From an uncultured Eubacteriales bacterium (lineage in GTDB: Bacteria; Bacillota; Clostridia; Lachnospirales; Lachnospiraceae): 45,214 bases of DNA. Shown piece by piece: positions 9,801-17,317 of this stretch. The translations under genes and the position numbers were made by a program. The notes under the pieces are model-generated. The model made no database searches and was not told the DNA's origin. It saw only the letters and a list, made by a program, of their open reading frames with translations. The stretch lies in NCBI GenBank assembly GCA_900548855.1, contig URMF01000024.1, forward strand, positions 1 to 45,214, written 5' to 3'. The stretch's first letter is position 1, and each line of letters starts with the position of its first letter.

Positions 9801-12492
9801 TGATATTATGTATGCAGATGAATTTGAGGATTTGGTTGCACAGGTTCAGAAGCAGACGGATGAAGAGATTGAGGCAAATAAGCTGTTAATGCAGCAAAAG
9901 CTTGGTGAATTAGAGGCGGCAGAACAGGATCCGAATTATATTGCAGCAGAGGAAGCGCTAAAGGCGGAGCTCATTGCAATGCATGGTAAGTCCGGTATAA
10001 AAATGTCAGACCATTTCAAGGAATTTGCTGAGGCAGGCGAGTATTATAAGGTATGGTACTATAATGCAGGAGATAACTTTAATACAAATTCTAATTTCTT
10101 TACCTATAAGACTTTATATAACACTTATATCAAGTATAAGGATAAGGTGGTAAAGGCAAAGCAGGAATACAGAAAATACCGTCGTCTTTCCTATACCGCA
10201 GATAAGTGGATGGCAATGAATTACAGTCTGGTTGTACTTGGATTTGCAGAGGACTTTGGTGGCGAGGATATGAATGAGGATGCCTGTCAGATGGTTGCAG
10301 ACTATGTGAAACGTGGTGGCAGCATGCTGAATACCCATGACAGCACTACCAAGTATGAAAAAGCAGGTGCTATGAATATCACAAAGAATCTGCGTGAAGT
10401 CTTTGGTATGGACCGGTTCCATGTTACTGGTACCGTAGGGAGCAATGGTGGAGACGATGAGGCATCTGCTACAGAACTGACGGATACAATCCGTGTGCCT
10501 TCCTTTGAGTATACGGAGGCCGTAACGGAGGCAGTGGATGCAAATTATGTTGTAAAGGTTATTGGAGATAATCAATTTGACCTTACTACGTTTACTATTA
10601 CCGCAAACAATCCGCAGGATATTCACATAATCGGCTATTTAAGACCTGGCACTTGGCTAAAGCAAGCTAAAGATCCGGAGGTTAATATGCAGCCTGCAGC
10701 AGCTGGAGATTCTACCACGGTTAACCTATCGTTGGAGGGGCTTGATTATAACAACAATTATTTTGATATCCCAGATGGAACAAGTGTTATTGTGTATCGT
10801 AGGGTGAAGGTGAATAATTGGCAGAATGTGGATGAACAGGTTGCTACCGGAAAGCTTAATCATGGACTCGTTACGCTGACGATTCCGCAGGCAGAAGAGG
10901 TTACAACACCGGCAAAGACCACAAAGGCATTTTCAGATGATACCACCGTTGTGCTAAGTAATCAGGACAAAAACTATACCGTTTCTGTGGTGGATTCTGG
11001 CAGCAGCGGTACCGGCAGTATTACAGAAACGAGTACGGGTACGGTACATAACGATTTAACAGAGAAGCTAACCGTGAAGGTACAGCTGGCATTTCCGGCG
11101 GGGACTCCGGATAACTTAAAAGCCGGGCACAGTGTAACCATTGTACATAATGTAGCAGTATATACCAGGAGCACGGATAGCGATGGTGTGGCAACCTTTG
11201 AACTGCCGCAGATATCATCGCTTAGTATAAATAACATCAGCAGTACATCGCTTCGGTATCGGCATTTTACAACAGCGGATTCTAGCCTGTACTTCTTCAC
11301 AGAACGTGCGGTTACCGATAATTATGTACAGTGGAATGAGGAAATGCTGAAAGATGGATTAGGTAACGCAAATAGAAAGGGTGAGTGGGCAAGCTTTGGT
11401 TACAACTCTCCGGTTGGAATGACAGACCCATATGTATTGGTTACAACTAAACAGAATTCAAGTCCATATAAATATGTTGATTATGATGCAAATGGTATTC
11501 AATGGGATATGGGTTATGAGCTGAAAGGAAACGGGGAAGGACCGAATGGAGCTTCCCAGGTGAATAAGGGTATTGTTACAACCTATCCGTACTTAATCAG
11601 TTCGGAGTTAAAGATATCGACCACCCATGCCCAGACCTTTGCGCTGGATATGGAGGATAAGGATGTAGCCGTATGGTATACCTTGTCTGCAGGAACAGGA
11701 ACCACAAAGAGTGGTGCGTCTTATTTTGCAGCAACCCCGCATGATGGTATGAATAGTTACTATTTGTACAGTAAGGGAAATCTGTTCTACTGCGGTGCCG
11801 GTCATAGTATTGTAACCGGTCCAAAGCGTGATAACAATGATGAGCGGCGGTTATTTATTAACATTATTGTTAATAGTGTGCGGAATGCAAATATAAAACC
11901 AAAGATTAGCGTACATAGAAAAGATACAAATGGTGCAGAGGTTACACAGAATAAGAATGAGAAATTAAATGTAGACGGTGAAGGAAATTATTACTACAAT
12001 GTGGATGATAATGAAGAGACACCAGAATTTGATTTCAAAGTCCGTGTAGACTCTAAGGCAGATTTAGGAGAGGTTTATGTATTCTATGATTTAGATTATG
12101 GTATTGAGGATGAAGACGGAAATGTATCATACAGTAATTCCTATGTACCAAATAGTGCAAAACATGTTCTGATTTCCCAGTATAATACGAAGTCGAAGGA
12201 CAGCAAGAAGCTGGCTTCCAAGGAACTGGCGAAGTTGAGGGAATACAAGGATGATGCAGAAGACGGCAATGTAAATGGATACAAGAATTTGCAATTGAAG
12301 CCGGAATACTTCCAGGTATATGGTGGATATTATACATATATTGTAATCCAGGCTACAGATACCAATGGAAAGACCTCATATCAGAGGATTAAGGTTAATC
12401 TGATACCAAAGCTATGGGATTTGACCATGAAGGGTACAGTGGAAAACAGTGTAATTAGAGATATCTCCGACCGGACGAAATATCATATTTAA
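6826..12492 (+). CDS. Giant DUF5057-type surface protein
   Basis: An 1,888-residue protein with a basic start (MSKKKI) and one hydrophobic segment at residues about 5-27, acting as a signal peptide or anchor; the rest is predicted outside the membrane. It carries at least four similar alpha/beta starts: YNIVEIIP (71), GKVLVVTS (255), FRVLELQP (435) and VEILQIMP (877). Each is followed by a second strand: ADLIYIS (152), YDFVLLE (314), YDLVYIGGD (521) and YSLVVLGFAE (1133). The last module ends in RGGSMLNTHDS, which resembles the glutamine-amidotransferase-like fold. The region with GIVTTYPYLIS, AVWYTLS, YYLYSKGNLFYCGAGHS matches what I know of DUF5057 proteins of Lachnospiraceae. A coiled segment (about 1010-1055) and a beta-rich C-terminus are also visible. 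Function is unknown. Its position as last gene of the pseudopilin operon suggests export or display with that system. Confidence 0.7.
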   Translation: MSKKKIIAMVSFLAVAIISASIISYSIATSGKSDKISSDLTRRGATIEADYTSNIDLIIQNSNKSTGAENYNIVEIIPSSASASDLGSYITSGSFKKYVVDANSDTDPKGVMKSGKIKLDTIKVTGGTSLDENINSNITGEASSIREILDNADLIYISSPSYTAYDGNMSEDIYNYLHTYSLGKNKPVIMDYVTKNNGGTITGSTKYSDLINVISNNHIRFKTFAWEQGVSAEDFFKRNGSYYVKYNTNLNTANGKVLVVTSNQNEAGSMYDKMSSGNESTLISTAYYGNGKPNKWEYTFRTPNNLTADEVAGYDFVLLENNIMNETVDASVYAALKTLSESGKYILYDYRSSGSGGSGDTPDTPSNNYLKLMELLISNKGVSKYSHVLSTSYGFFTSLNNAGEAGTDGAKTIADIINAGDYRGSGTNGSNGKVFRVLELQPCYPLDTQLAESRSDYYTSPAEVMFGVTKDEVEDGTEYYDFDLSRAKIAYATGLSYNQIQVDQMSTSEFISKKDVVLETYDLVYIGGDTSALTPGMDKKLLGWITGEPALEVLTSFDMFTHTGQLVTLRTAPTYNGNMTEKVSNTPGQTTADAYGTIYIGGKKQTTVTEYNGNDINNIKYEELKEYVSKGMPVIVEQRVKEAFEESKEKEGSRLEQLALRKIDPDSWMYKLLDYICDSKGGSNVVWGLDTVNNEVTLEEGNADRKYGNTLGSALTVFDTKINDRIVAVINSSAVRPSLTVTSSPKEYSEGNPNSYNSLEDGFKITAYAKPATESNGNKFELSLYIDVDGNGVFSEGAISGSGECAQTKEYTYSEKTDADGNVIPSTVTLQYNDIDEDFYGIISWKVVAKDVDTGLVSSVTGYAYYERDEDAEKKEVEILQIMPRTQSVKNTYETAIKNNVACQTMENDGHSLYLCTECQLNMYRAKYNILNNGTVGRNTISTVSEYQGIDMGLHEHKFGIVKFDSVKQDEDWESNLADSLIGENGDYNIDVDIMYADEFEDLVAQVQKQTDEEIEANKLLMQQKLGELEAAEQDPNYIAAEEALKAELIAMHGKSGIKMSDHFKEFAEAGEYYKVWYYNAGDNFNTNSNFFTYKTLYNTYIKYKDKVVKAKQEYRKYRRLSYTADKWMAMNYSLVVLGFAEDFGGEDMNEDACQMVADYVKRGGSMLNTHDSTTKYEKAGAMNITKNLREVFGMDRFHVTGTVGSNGGDDEASATELTDTIRVPSFEYTEAVTEAVDANYVVKVIGDNQFDLTTFTITANNPQDIHIIGYLRPGTWLKQAKDPEVNMQPAAAGDSTTVNLSLEGLDYNNNYFDIPDGTSVIVYRRVKVNNWQNVDEQVATGKLNHGLVTLTIPQAEEVTTPAKTTKAFSDDTTVVLSNQDKNYTVSVVDSGSSGTGSITETSTGTVHNDLTEKLTVKVQLAFPAGTPDNLKAGHSVTIVHNVAVYTRSTDSDGVATFELPQISSLSINNISSTSLRYRHFTTADSSLYFFTERAVTDNYVQWNEEMLKDGLGNANRKGEWASFGYNSPVGMTDPYVLVTTKQNSSPYKYVDYDANGIQWDMGYELKGNGEGPNGASQVNKGIVTTYPYLISSELKISTTHAQTFALDMEDKDVAVWYTLSAGTGTTKSGASYFAATPHDGMNSYYLYSKGNLFYCGAGHSIVTGPKRDNNDERRLFINIIVNSVRNANIKPKISVHRKDTNGAEVTQNKNEKLNVDGEGNYYYNVDDNEETPEFDFKVRVDSKADLGEVYVFYDLDYGIEDEDGNVSYSNSYVPNSAKHVLISQYNTKSKDSKKLASKELAKLREYKDDAEDGNVNGYKNLQLKPEYFQVYGGYYTYIVIQATDTNGKTSYQRIKVNLIPKLWDLTMKGTVENSVIRDISDRTKYHI

Positions 12493-12499
12493 AAAGATA

Positions 12500-12532
12500 C
12501 GGTGTGAGGGTAAAACCTCACACCGTTTTTTA
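12500..12532 (+). terminator. Rho-independent terminator after the DUF5057 gene
   Basis: A perfect 10-bp stem (CGGTGTGAGG / CCTCACACCG) with a six-base loop is followed by a run of T (TTTTTTAT). It starts eight bases after the stop codon and closes the pilin-like operon. Confidence 0.9.
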
Positions 12533-12542
12533 TGTTGCCAAG

Positions 12543-12587
12543 CATATGAGAAAATGGTCCGGTGGACCATTTTTGAGTTCTCATATG
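12543..12587. repeat. 45-bp two-part foldback
   Basis: The outer arms CATATGAGA/TCTCATATG (9 bp) enclose an inner perfect stem AAAATGGTCC/GGACCATTTT (10 bp) with a three-base loop. A short unpaired stretch (12574-12578) lies on one side only. The T-rich right side could add a second terminator, but there is no clean T run at the outer end. It is intergenic and of unknown role. Confidence 0.6.
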
Positions 12588-12643
12588 TTCTTTTGCCCTT
12601 AGATAAAATAAGAAAGTAAAAATAGATTTCATGAATAAACCAC

Positions 12644-12677
12644 TTCATATTATACCATAATTATGGTATAATATGAA
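12644..12677. repeat. 34-bp perfect palindrome containing mirrored TATAAT boxes
   Basis: The two 17-base halves are exact reverse complements with no spacer, centred between 12660 and 12661. Each half contains TATAAT (12667-12672 on plus, 12649-12654 on minus), so the site could hold overlapping divergent -10 elements or be a dimeric protein's operator. It lies about 115 bases before the orphan antitoxin gene, and Phd/YefM proteins are known to bind palindromes at their own promoters. No convincing -35 box is visible. Confidence 0.55.
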
Positions 12678-12682
12678 CATTT

Positions 12683-12792
12683 AACGAGTGCGGAGCAGGA
12701 GTTTAGTGAGAATATATGCCTGAGATCTTAGTGAGGCAAAGCCGAACTTAGTTATCACGGTATAATCACCCCATTGAAAGGAGAGCGATATT
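12683..12792 (+). promoter_or_regulatory. Leader region of the antitoxin-yqeG-aroEK-pepP run
   Basis: This stretch contains the direct repeat TTAGTGAG (12703-12710 and 12728-12735). A candidate -10 box TATAAT lies at 12761-12766, with the same preceding GG as in the upstream palindrome. A good ribosome binding site (AAAGGAGAG) precedes the ATG at 12793. No clear -35 box is seen, so the promoter call is weak. Confidence 0.35.
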
Positions 12793-13053
12793 ATGCCACA
12801 AATTATTCCTATTAAAGATTTGAAGAATACATCGGAAATTTCAGATATGTGTCATAAAGCAGAAGAACCGATTTATGTAACCAAAAATGGATACGGAGAT
12901 ATGGTAATTATGAGCATGGAGATATATGAGAATACGATGCATAAGATTGCCATGTACCATGACATCGAGATATCTGAAAAGCAGATAGAGGCAGGGAGGG
13001 TAAAAGATGCCAGAGCATCACTCAGAGAATCGAGGGTAAAATATGGCCTATAA
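12793..13053 (+). CDS. Phd/YefM-family antitoxin without a visible toxin
   Basis: An 86-residue protein with the family pattern: IIPIKDLKNTSEISDM at the start (DNA-binding N-terminal half), then EEPIYVTKNGYGDMVIMS (the hallmark 'pIyvTkNG' strand) and a charged helical C-terminus that in the family wraps around a RelE/ParE-type toxin. Such antitoxins neutralise the toxin and repress their own operon. Here no toxin follows: the gene's last 11 bases overlap the start of yqeG. It may be an orphan regulator, a remnant of a toxin-antitoxin pair, or a partner of a toxin elsewhere. The AAAGGAG site fixes the ATG. The 34-bp palindrome upstream is a candidate operator. Confidence 0.8.
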   Translation: MPQIIPIKDLKNTSEISDMCHKAEEPIYVTKNGYGDMVIMSMEIYENTMHKIAMYHDIEISEKQIEAGRVKDARASLRESRVKYGL

Positions 13054-13579
13054 TTTAATTGCTATGCTATTTTATCCCAAAAAGTATTTTAATAAAAAGG
13101 AAGATATACCGGTTGAAGCATATTACCGGCAGGGCTACCGGGGAATTTTATTTGATATTGACAATACGCTGGTTCCCCATGATGAGCCCGTGGATGATGC
13201 GGCAAAGGCTTTTGTTAACCGGATAAAGGAATTAGGCTACGGGGTCTGTCTGATTTCCAATAACGACGAACAGCGTGTGAGAAGGTTTGCGGAGCCATTA
13301 CAGGTGGAGTATGTGTACAAAGCATGGAAGCCCGGTAAACGGGGATATATAGAGGGAATGGAGCGGCTTGGTACAACTGTGGAGGATACATTGTTTGTGG
13401 GAGACCAGATTTTTACGGATATCTGGGGGGCGAATGCTGCGGGAATTTACAGCATATTATTGGAGCCGATTAATCCGAAGGAAGAGATTCAGATTATACT
13501 AAAGCGTATTCCGGAAAAGCTTGTAAAATGGAGTTATCGGAAAAAATATCATTTAGGCAGGAATGAGTTTGATAAATGA
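13043..13579 (+). CDS. yqeG: YqeG-family HAD phosphatase
   Basis: A 178-residue HAD superfamily (subclass IIIA) protein. Motif I is FDIDNTLVPHDEP with the nucleophile and acid/base aspartates at residues 38 and 40. Motif II is CLISNNDE, followed by a Lys in the KPGKRG segment, and motif III is VGDQIFTDIWGANAAG. Length and motif order match YqeG of Firmicutes, a putative phosphatase whose substrate is not settled and which is usually near yqeH/aroE. The start overlaps the end of the antitoxin gene, so the two are translationally coupled. The stop is 57 bases before the preferred aroE-aroK start. Confidence 0.88.
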   Translation: MAYNLIAMLFYPKKYFNKKEDIPVEAYYRQGYRGILFDIDNTLVPHDEPVDDAAKAFVNRIKELGYGVCLISNNDEQRVRRFAEPLQVEYVYKAWKPGKRGYIEGMERLGTTVEDTLFVGDQIFTDIWGANAAGIYSILLEPINPKEEIQIILKRIPEKLVKWSYRKKYHLGRNEFDK

Positions 13580-13636
13580 GTGCTTGGAACATGGAGGAGC
13601 ATAACTGAAAAATGGCAGAGAAAGAGGATGGGAATT

Positions 13637-15058
13637 ATGAATATTGATGGACACACACAGGTAATCGGGCTGATTGGCAATCCGGTAGGTCATACGTTAT
13701 CGCCGGTGATTCATAACGGAATCAGTGAGAAAATGGGTAATTCCTGTGTGTATGTTCCCTTTAAAGTGGAAACGGACGGGCTGACAGAGGCAGTAAAGGG
13801 CGCCTATGCGTTAAATATACAGGGTCTGAATGTGACGGTTCCCCATAAGAACCGGGTTATGGAAAGTCTTGTGGAAATTGATGAGGCAGCAAAACAGATT
13901 GGAGCTGTGAATACTCTTGTAAGGATGGAAGAAAAACATGGATATAAGGGTTATAATACGGATATGTCAGGCTTACGGCGGCAGATTAGAGAGGATGGAA
14001 TTACTTTAAAAAACAGGGTGGTTGTGATTTTGGGTGCCGGCGGAGCTGCCAAGGCGGTGGTGTATATGTGCCTGCTGGAGGGAGCGGAACGGATTTATCT
14101 GTTAAACCGTACCGTAGAGAAGGCAGAACAGATAGCGGAGAGTATGAACCGGGTCTTTGGAGAAAACCGCCATGACACAACAGAAAATCCGTCCGGGGTT
14201 GTCATACCCATACCGCTGGATGCCTATGGAGAAATCCAGGAGGAGAATTTGATTGTGTTCCAGGCAACCTCCATTGGCTTGTCCCCTGAAATAGAAAATG
14301 TTGTGCTGGATGACCCGGCATTTTATAAAAAGGTAACGGTTGGAGTGGATTTGATTTATAATCCTGCCAAGACCCGGTTCATGAGGCTGGTTACAGAGAA
14401 TGGGGGAAGGGCGTATAACGCCTTGAAAATGCTGTTGTACCAGGGAGTTATCGCTTATGAGCTGTGGAATCATATAACGGTTCCTCAGGACGTCATTGAG
14501 GATATCTATGTGGAGTTGAAGCGTAAGGTATATCCGAAGGATAACATTGTATTAATCGGATTTATGGGAAGCGGAAAAACCACTGTTGGGAAAGAGCTGG
14601 CACGTCAGCTGCATATGGAGTTTCTGGACACGGATGCCTATATTGAAGAGCAGGCAGGCAAATCCATTTCCGATATCTTTGCAGAGGATGGAGAAGCGGC
14701 TTTCCGCAAAACGGAGACAGAGGTTTTAACGGATTTGAGGAATCATGTAAGGAATACGGTATTGGCAACCGGCGGAGGAATGCCTCTCAGAAAAGAAAAT
14801 GCGCAGCTGCTGAAAGAAATTGGCAGGGTGTTTTATCTGACAGCAGCCCCCCAGGTAATTTATGGGAGGGTAAAGGGCAATTCGGACCGTCCACTGCTGC
14901 AGGGAGAAAATCCCTATGGAAAAATCTGCAGTCTGATGAGAGAACGGAAGCCTCTCTATGAGGAGGCAGCGGATACAGTGATTGATACGAATTCTGATAA
15001 TCTGGAAGAAATAATAAGGAGCATGAATGTATGTTTGCAAAGAGAAGAAATAATTTGA
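13637..15058 (+). CDS. Bifunctional shikimate dehydrogenase-shikimate kinase (AroE-AroK fusion)
   Basis: A 473-residue cytoplasmic enzyme of chorismate synthesis. Residues 1-285 are shikimate dehydrogenase: GNPVGHTLSPVIHN substrate motif, NVTVPHK with the catalytic Lys, and the NADP motif GAGGAAKA near residue 133. Residues about 300-470 are shikimate kinase: Walker A GFMGSGKTT at 308, the DTD motif in FLDTDAYIE, FRKTE, the GGGMPLR substrate loop and the RPLL lid. The two domains catalyse consecutive steps (3-dehydroshikimate to shikimate to shikimate 3-phosphate). They share one uninterrupted frame, so this is a real fusion. ATG 13637 is chosen because GAGG at 13624-13627 is nine bases upstream; the frame is open from GTG 13580. 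Its last 28 bases overlap the peptidase gene. Confidence 0.93.
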   Translation: MNIDGHTQVIGLIGNPVGHTLSPVIHNGISEKMGNSCVYVPFKVETDGLTEAVKGAYALNIQGLNVTVPHKNRVMESLVEIDEAAKQIGAVNTLVRMEEKHGYKGYNTDMSGLRRQIREDGITLKNRVVVILGAGGAAKAVVYMCLLEGAERIYLLNRTVEKAEQIAESMNRVFGENRHDTTENPSGVVIPIPLDAYGEIQEENLIVFQATSIGLSPEIENVVLDDPAFYKKVTVGVDLIYNPAKTRFMRLVTENGGRAYNALKMLLYQGVIAYELWNHITVPQDVIEDIYVELKRKVYPKDNIVLIGFMGSGKTTVGKELARQLHMEFLDTDAYIEEQAGKSISDIFAEDGEAAFRKTETEVLTDLRNHVRNTVLATGGGMPLRKENAQLLKEIGRVFYLTAAPQVIYGRVKGNSDRPLLQGENPYGKICSLMRERKPLYEEAADTVIDTNSDNLEEIIRSMNVCLQREEII

Positions 15059-16182
15059 GACATTTAATGCAGGATAAGCAGATAGATGGGGTATTGCTTG
15101 ACAGTCCGTCCAATTTGTACTATTACACGGGGTTTACCGGTGGAGAAGCAATGTTTTTCATGGCAGTAAAGGGGAATGCTTCGGAGAATGGGGAAGCTTC
15201 CGGGGATGGACAGGAATCCGGTTACATTATTACGGATTCCCGTTATTATGAGCAGGTGGAAAAGGAATGTCCGGAGCTTGTACTGCTTAAGCTGGAACAG
15301 ACTGGTTATGGGCAGGTGGTAAAAGGCTTATTAGACCGGATATATGGAGAAAAAGGGAGGAATCAGGACGGATGCATGGAAAAGGCCTGTATTGCCGTGG
15401 AAGACACCATGCAGCTGGCAAGCTATCGGAGGCTTTCCGAGGCTTGTAAGGATTATTCCTTCCAGACCGCCAGCGACAGCATGAATGCCTGCAGAATGGT
15501 GAAGGATAATGTGGAGCTTACAAAGCTGGCAAAGGCAGAGGCAATTGGGGATGCGGCATTTTCTTATATACTGGATAGAATAAAACCGGGAATTACAGAG
15601 ACAGAAATTGCATTGGAACTTGAATTTTTCATGAAGAGGCAGGGGGCTTCCCGATTAAGCTTTGACACCATTGTCGCCAGTGGTTCCAATTCCTCCATGC
15701 CCCATGCCCAGGTGACAGACAGGCGGGTGGAAAAGGGTGATTTCGTGACCATGGATTTTGGCTGTGTATATCAGGGATATTGCTCGGATATGACAAGAAC
15801 CGTGGCGGTGGGTGCACCAACAGAGGAAATGAAAAAAGTGTACCAGATTGTATTAGATGCTAACCTCCGGGCACTGGATAGCATCCGGGAAGGCATACGC
15901 TGTAGTGAGATAGATGCGGTTGCCAGGGATTACATCAGGGCTTGTGGATATGGAGCATATTTTGGACACGGTTTAGGGCATGGCGTCGGGCTGAATATTC
16001 ATGAGGAGCCCCGGTTTTCTCCCAAGTGCGGCGTCATTACCAGAGAGAATATGGTAATTACGGATGAACCGGGTATCTATCTGCCGGGCAGGTTTGGCGT
16101 CCGGATTGAGGACTTAGTGGTGGTGAAGAAGGAAGGGTACGAAACGCTGTCCCGGTCAGATAAGAAGCTGATTATTCTATAA
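15031..16182 (+). CDS. M24-family aminopeptidase P (Xaa-Pro peptidase)
   Basis: A 383-residue cytoplasmic metallopeptidase that removes the N-terminal residue from X-Pro peptides. The N-terminal creatinase-like domain (about 1-145) is followed by the pita-bread catalytic domain. The five metal ligands are visible: Asp242 in MDFGCVYQGY, Asp253 in CSDMTRT, a His in FGHGLGHGVG (residues 311-319), Glu346 in TDEPGIY and Glu360 in RIEDLV. The start overlaps the end of aroE-aroK; AAGGAG at 15016-15021 is nine bases before the ATG. In many Firmicutes this gene sits directly before efp and spoIIIA, which here lie 19 kb downstream. Confidence 0.9.
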   Translation: MFAKRRNNLRHLMQDKQIDGVLLDSPSNLYYYTGFTGGEAMFFMAVKGNASENGEASGDGQESGYIITDSRYYEQVEKECPELVLLKLEQTGYGQVVKGLLDRIYGEKGRNQDGCMEKACIAVEDTMQLASYRRLSEACKDYSFQTASDSMNACRMVKDNVELTKLAKAEAIGDAAFSYILDRIKPGITETEIALELEFFMKRQGASRLSFDTIVASGSNSSMPHAQVTDRRVEKGDFVTMDFGCVYQGYCSDMTRTVAVGAPTEEMKKVYQIVLDANLRALDSIREGIRCSEIDAVARDYIRACGYGAYFGHGLGHGVGLNIHEEPRFSPKCGVITRENMVITDEPGIYLPGRFGVRIEDLVVVKKEGYETLSRSDKKLIIL

Positions 16183-16194
16183 AGATAAGCCTGT

Positions 16195-17205
16195 TTACTC
16201 TTCAGATTTGCACAAGTCCAGAAATTTTTTGGCGGTGGTGTTCAGATTGTGTTCGTCATAGATAAAGCCTACTGTACGTTCCGGTATGTCGTAGCCTAAA
16301 GGTATCTCCAAAACCTGTCCGGATTCAATATAAGACGAAACAAATTCCCGTACTACACAGGCTACTCCCATTCCGATGGAGGCAAAATCAATTAACAAAT
16401 CCATATTGTTGATTTCCAGAACCTGTCCTGGATGGATATGGTTCCTGTCAAAAAAGGTATCAATATAGATGCGGGAAATATTTCCCTTATCCAACAGCAT
16501 CAGGTTGGATTTTTCTAAAATTTCTTTTCCGCCCATGGGGCTGGATATAGCTGGCACTTCATTTTTTTCCGTGAACAGAAAGAGACCTGTCATATTGGGG
16601 ATAGAAGAGAAGGCTTCGTTTTCGGCTTCCCTGCTGTTATGGGTAATGGCATCCTGTTCCCGGAGCATCAGGTTGTCCAAATAGGTCTGGGTTGCCACAA
16701 AGGTATCATGAATGGATTTGACCGGCATAAAATGAAAGCCTTTATCCAGCGTCGTATCACATATCAGTCCGATATCGATTTTTCCCTGTTTTAATAACTG
16801 GATTGTCTCAAAGGTGGGATTGCAGGCGATGGACACCTTTACATGGGGATTATCCCGGATGAAATCCTGGAGGTAGGAGAGCAGGACATGTTTGCAAAGG
16901 GAGGTGGACACGCCGATGCGGATTTGTCCGATGCCAAACTGCCCAATCCGCTGTAATGTTTTTTCTGCGGTATCAATGGAATCAAAGGCATTGGATAAAT
17001 GGTGGTAAAGCGTTTTTCCCTCCTCCGTGAGACGTACTCCTTTTTTACTGCGTATAAAAAGAGTGTGGTTCAGGGACTGCTCCAATCTGGCGATGGATTT
17101 GGAAACCGCAGGCTGGCTGATGTACAGATTTTCAGCCGCTTTGCTGATACTGCCGATTCTAGCAGTTTCATAAAATATTTTATAGTAGTTTAAATTTTGC
17201 TCCAT
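16195..17205 (-). CDS. LysR-family transcriptional regulator
   Basis: A 336-residue LysR-type regulator. The winged helix-turn-helix is at residues 1-60 (YYKIFYETARIGSISKAAE, then ISQPAVSKSIARLE) and a linker helix leads to the effector-binding domain (about 90-330). The start is set at the Met of MEQNLNYYK because CAGGAG lies about eight bases upstream and family members start here; the frame continues 22 codons further. It is divergent from leuC with a 233-base gap that contains a LysR-type box, so it probably controls leuC and itself. The 3' end faces the peptidase gene, 12 bases away. The effector cannot be told from sequence. Confidence 0.9.
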   Translation of the reverse strand: MEQNLNYYKIFYETARIGSISKAAENLYISQPAVSKSIARLEQSLNHTLFIRSKKGVRLTEEGKTLYHHLSNAFDSIDTAEKTLQRIGQFGIGQIRIGVSTSLCKHVLLSYLQDFIRDNPHVKVSIACNPTFETIQLLKQGKIDIGLICDTTLDKGFHFMPVKSIHDTFVATQTYLDNLMLREQDAITHNSREAENEAFSSIPNMTGLFLFTEKNEVPAISSPMGGKEILEKSNLMLLDKGNISRIYIDTFFDRNHIHPGQVLEINNMDLLIDFASIGMGVACVVREFVSSYIESGQVLEIPLGYDIPERTVGFIYDEHNLNTTAKKFLDLCKSEE

Positions 17206-17244
17206 GGTAATATTCTCCTGTAGGGTATTTGACTTTGGATAAGG

Positions 17245-17278
17245 TACATTTTGAAATAATGAGTTTCGCAATTATCTA
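17245..17278 (-). repeat. Half copy of the 28.6-kb foldback repeat
   Basis: Read on the minus strand, this segment matches the left end of the foldback element at 28558-28756. It has the exact core AATTGCGAAACT, then a nearly identical stretch through TTTCAAAATG. Only one arm is present. It lies in the LysR leader, between its -10 box (17283-17288) and its start codon. Confidence 0.6.
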
Positions 17279-17317
17279 TATAATTATAACATAGGAGAGG
17301 AAAAATACCAGTGATTT

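Noticed and set aside
10114..10626. A 170-codon minus-strand frame inside the DUF5057 gene
   Set aside because: It is fully inside a long, well-supported gene and has no recognisable features.
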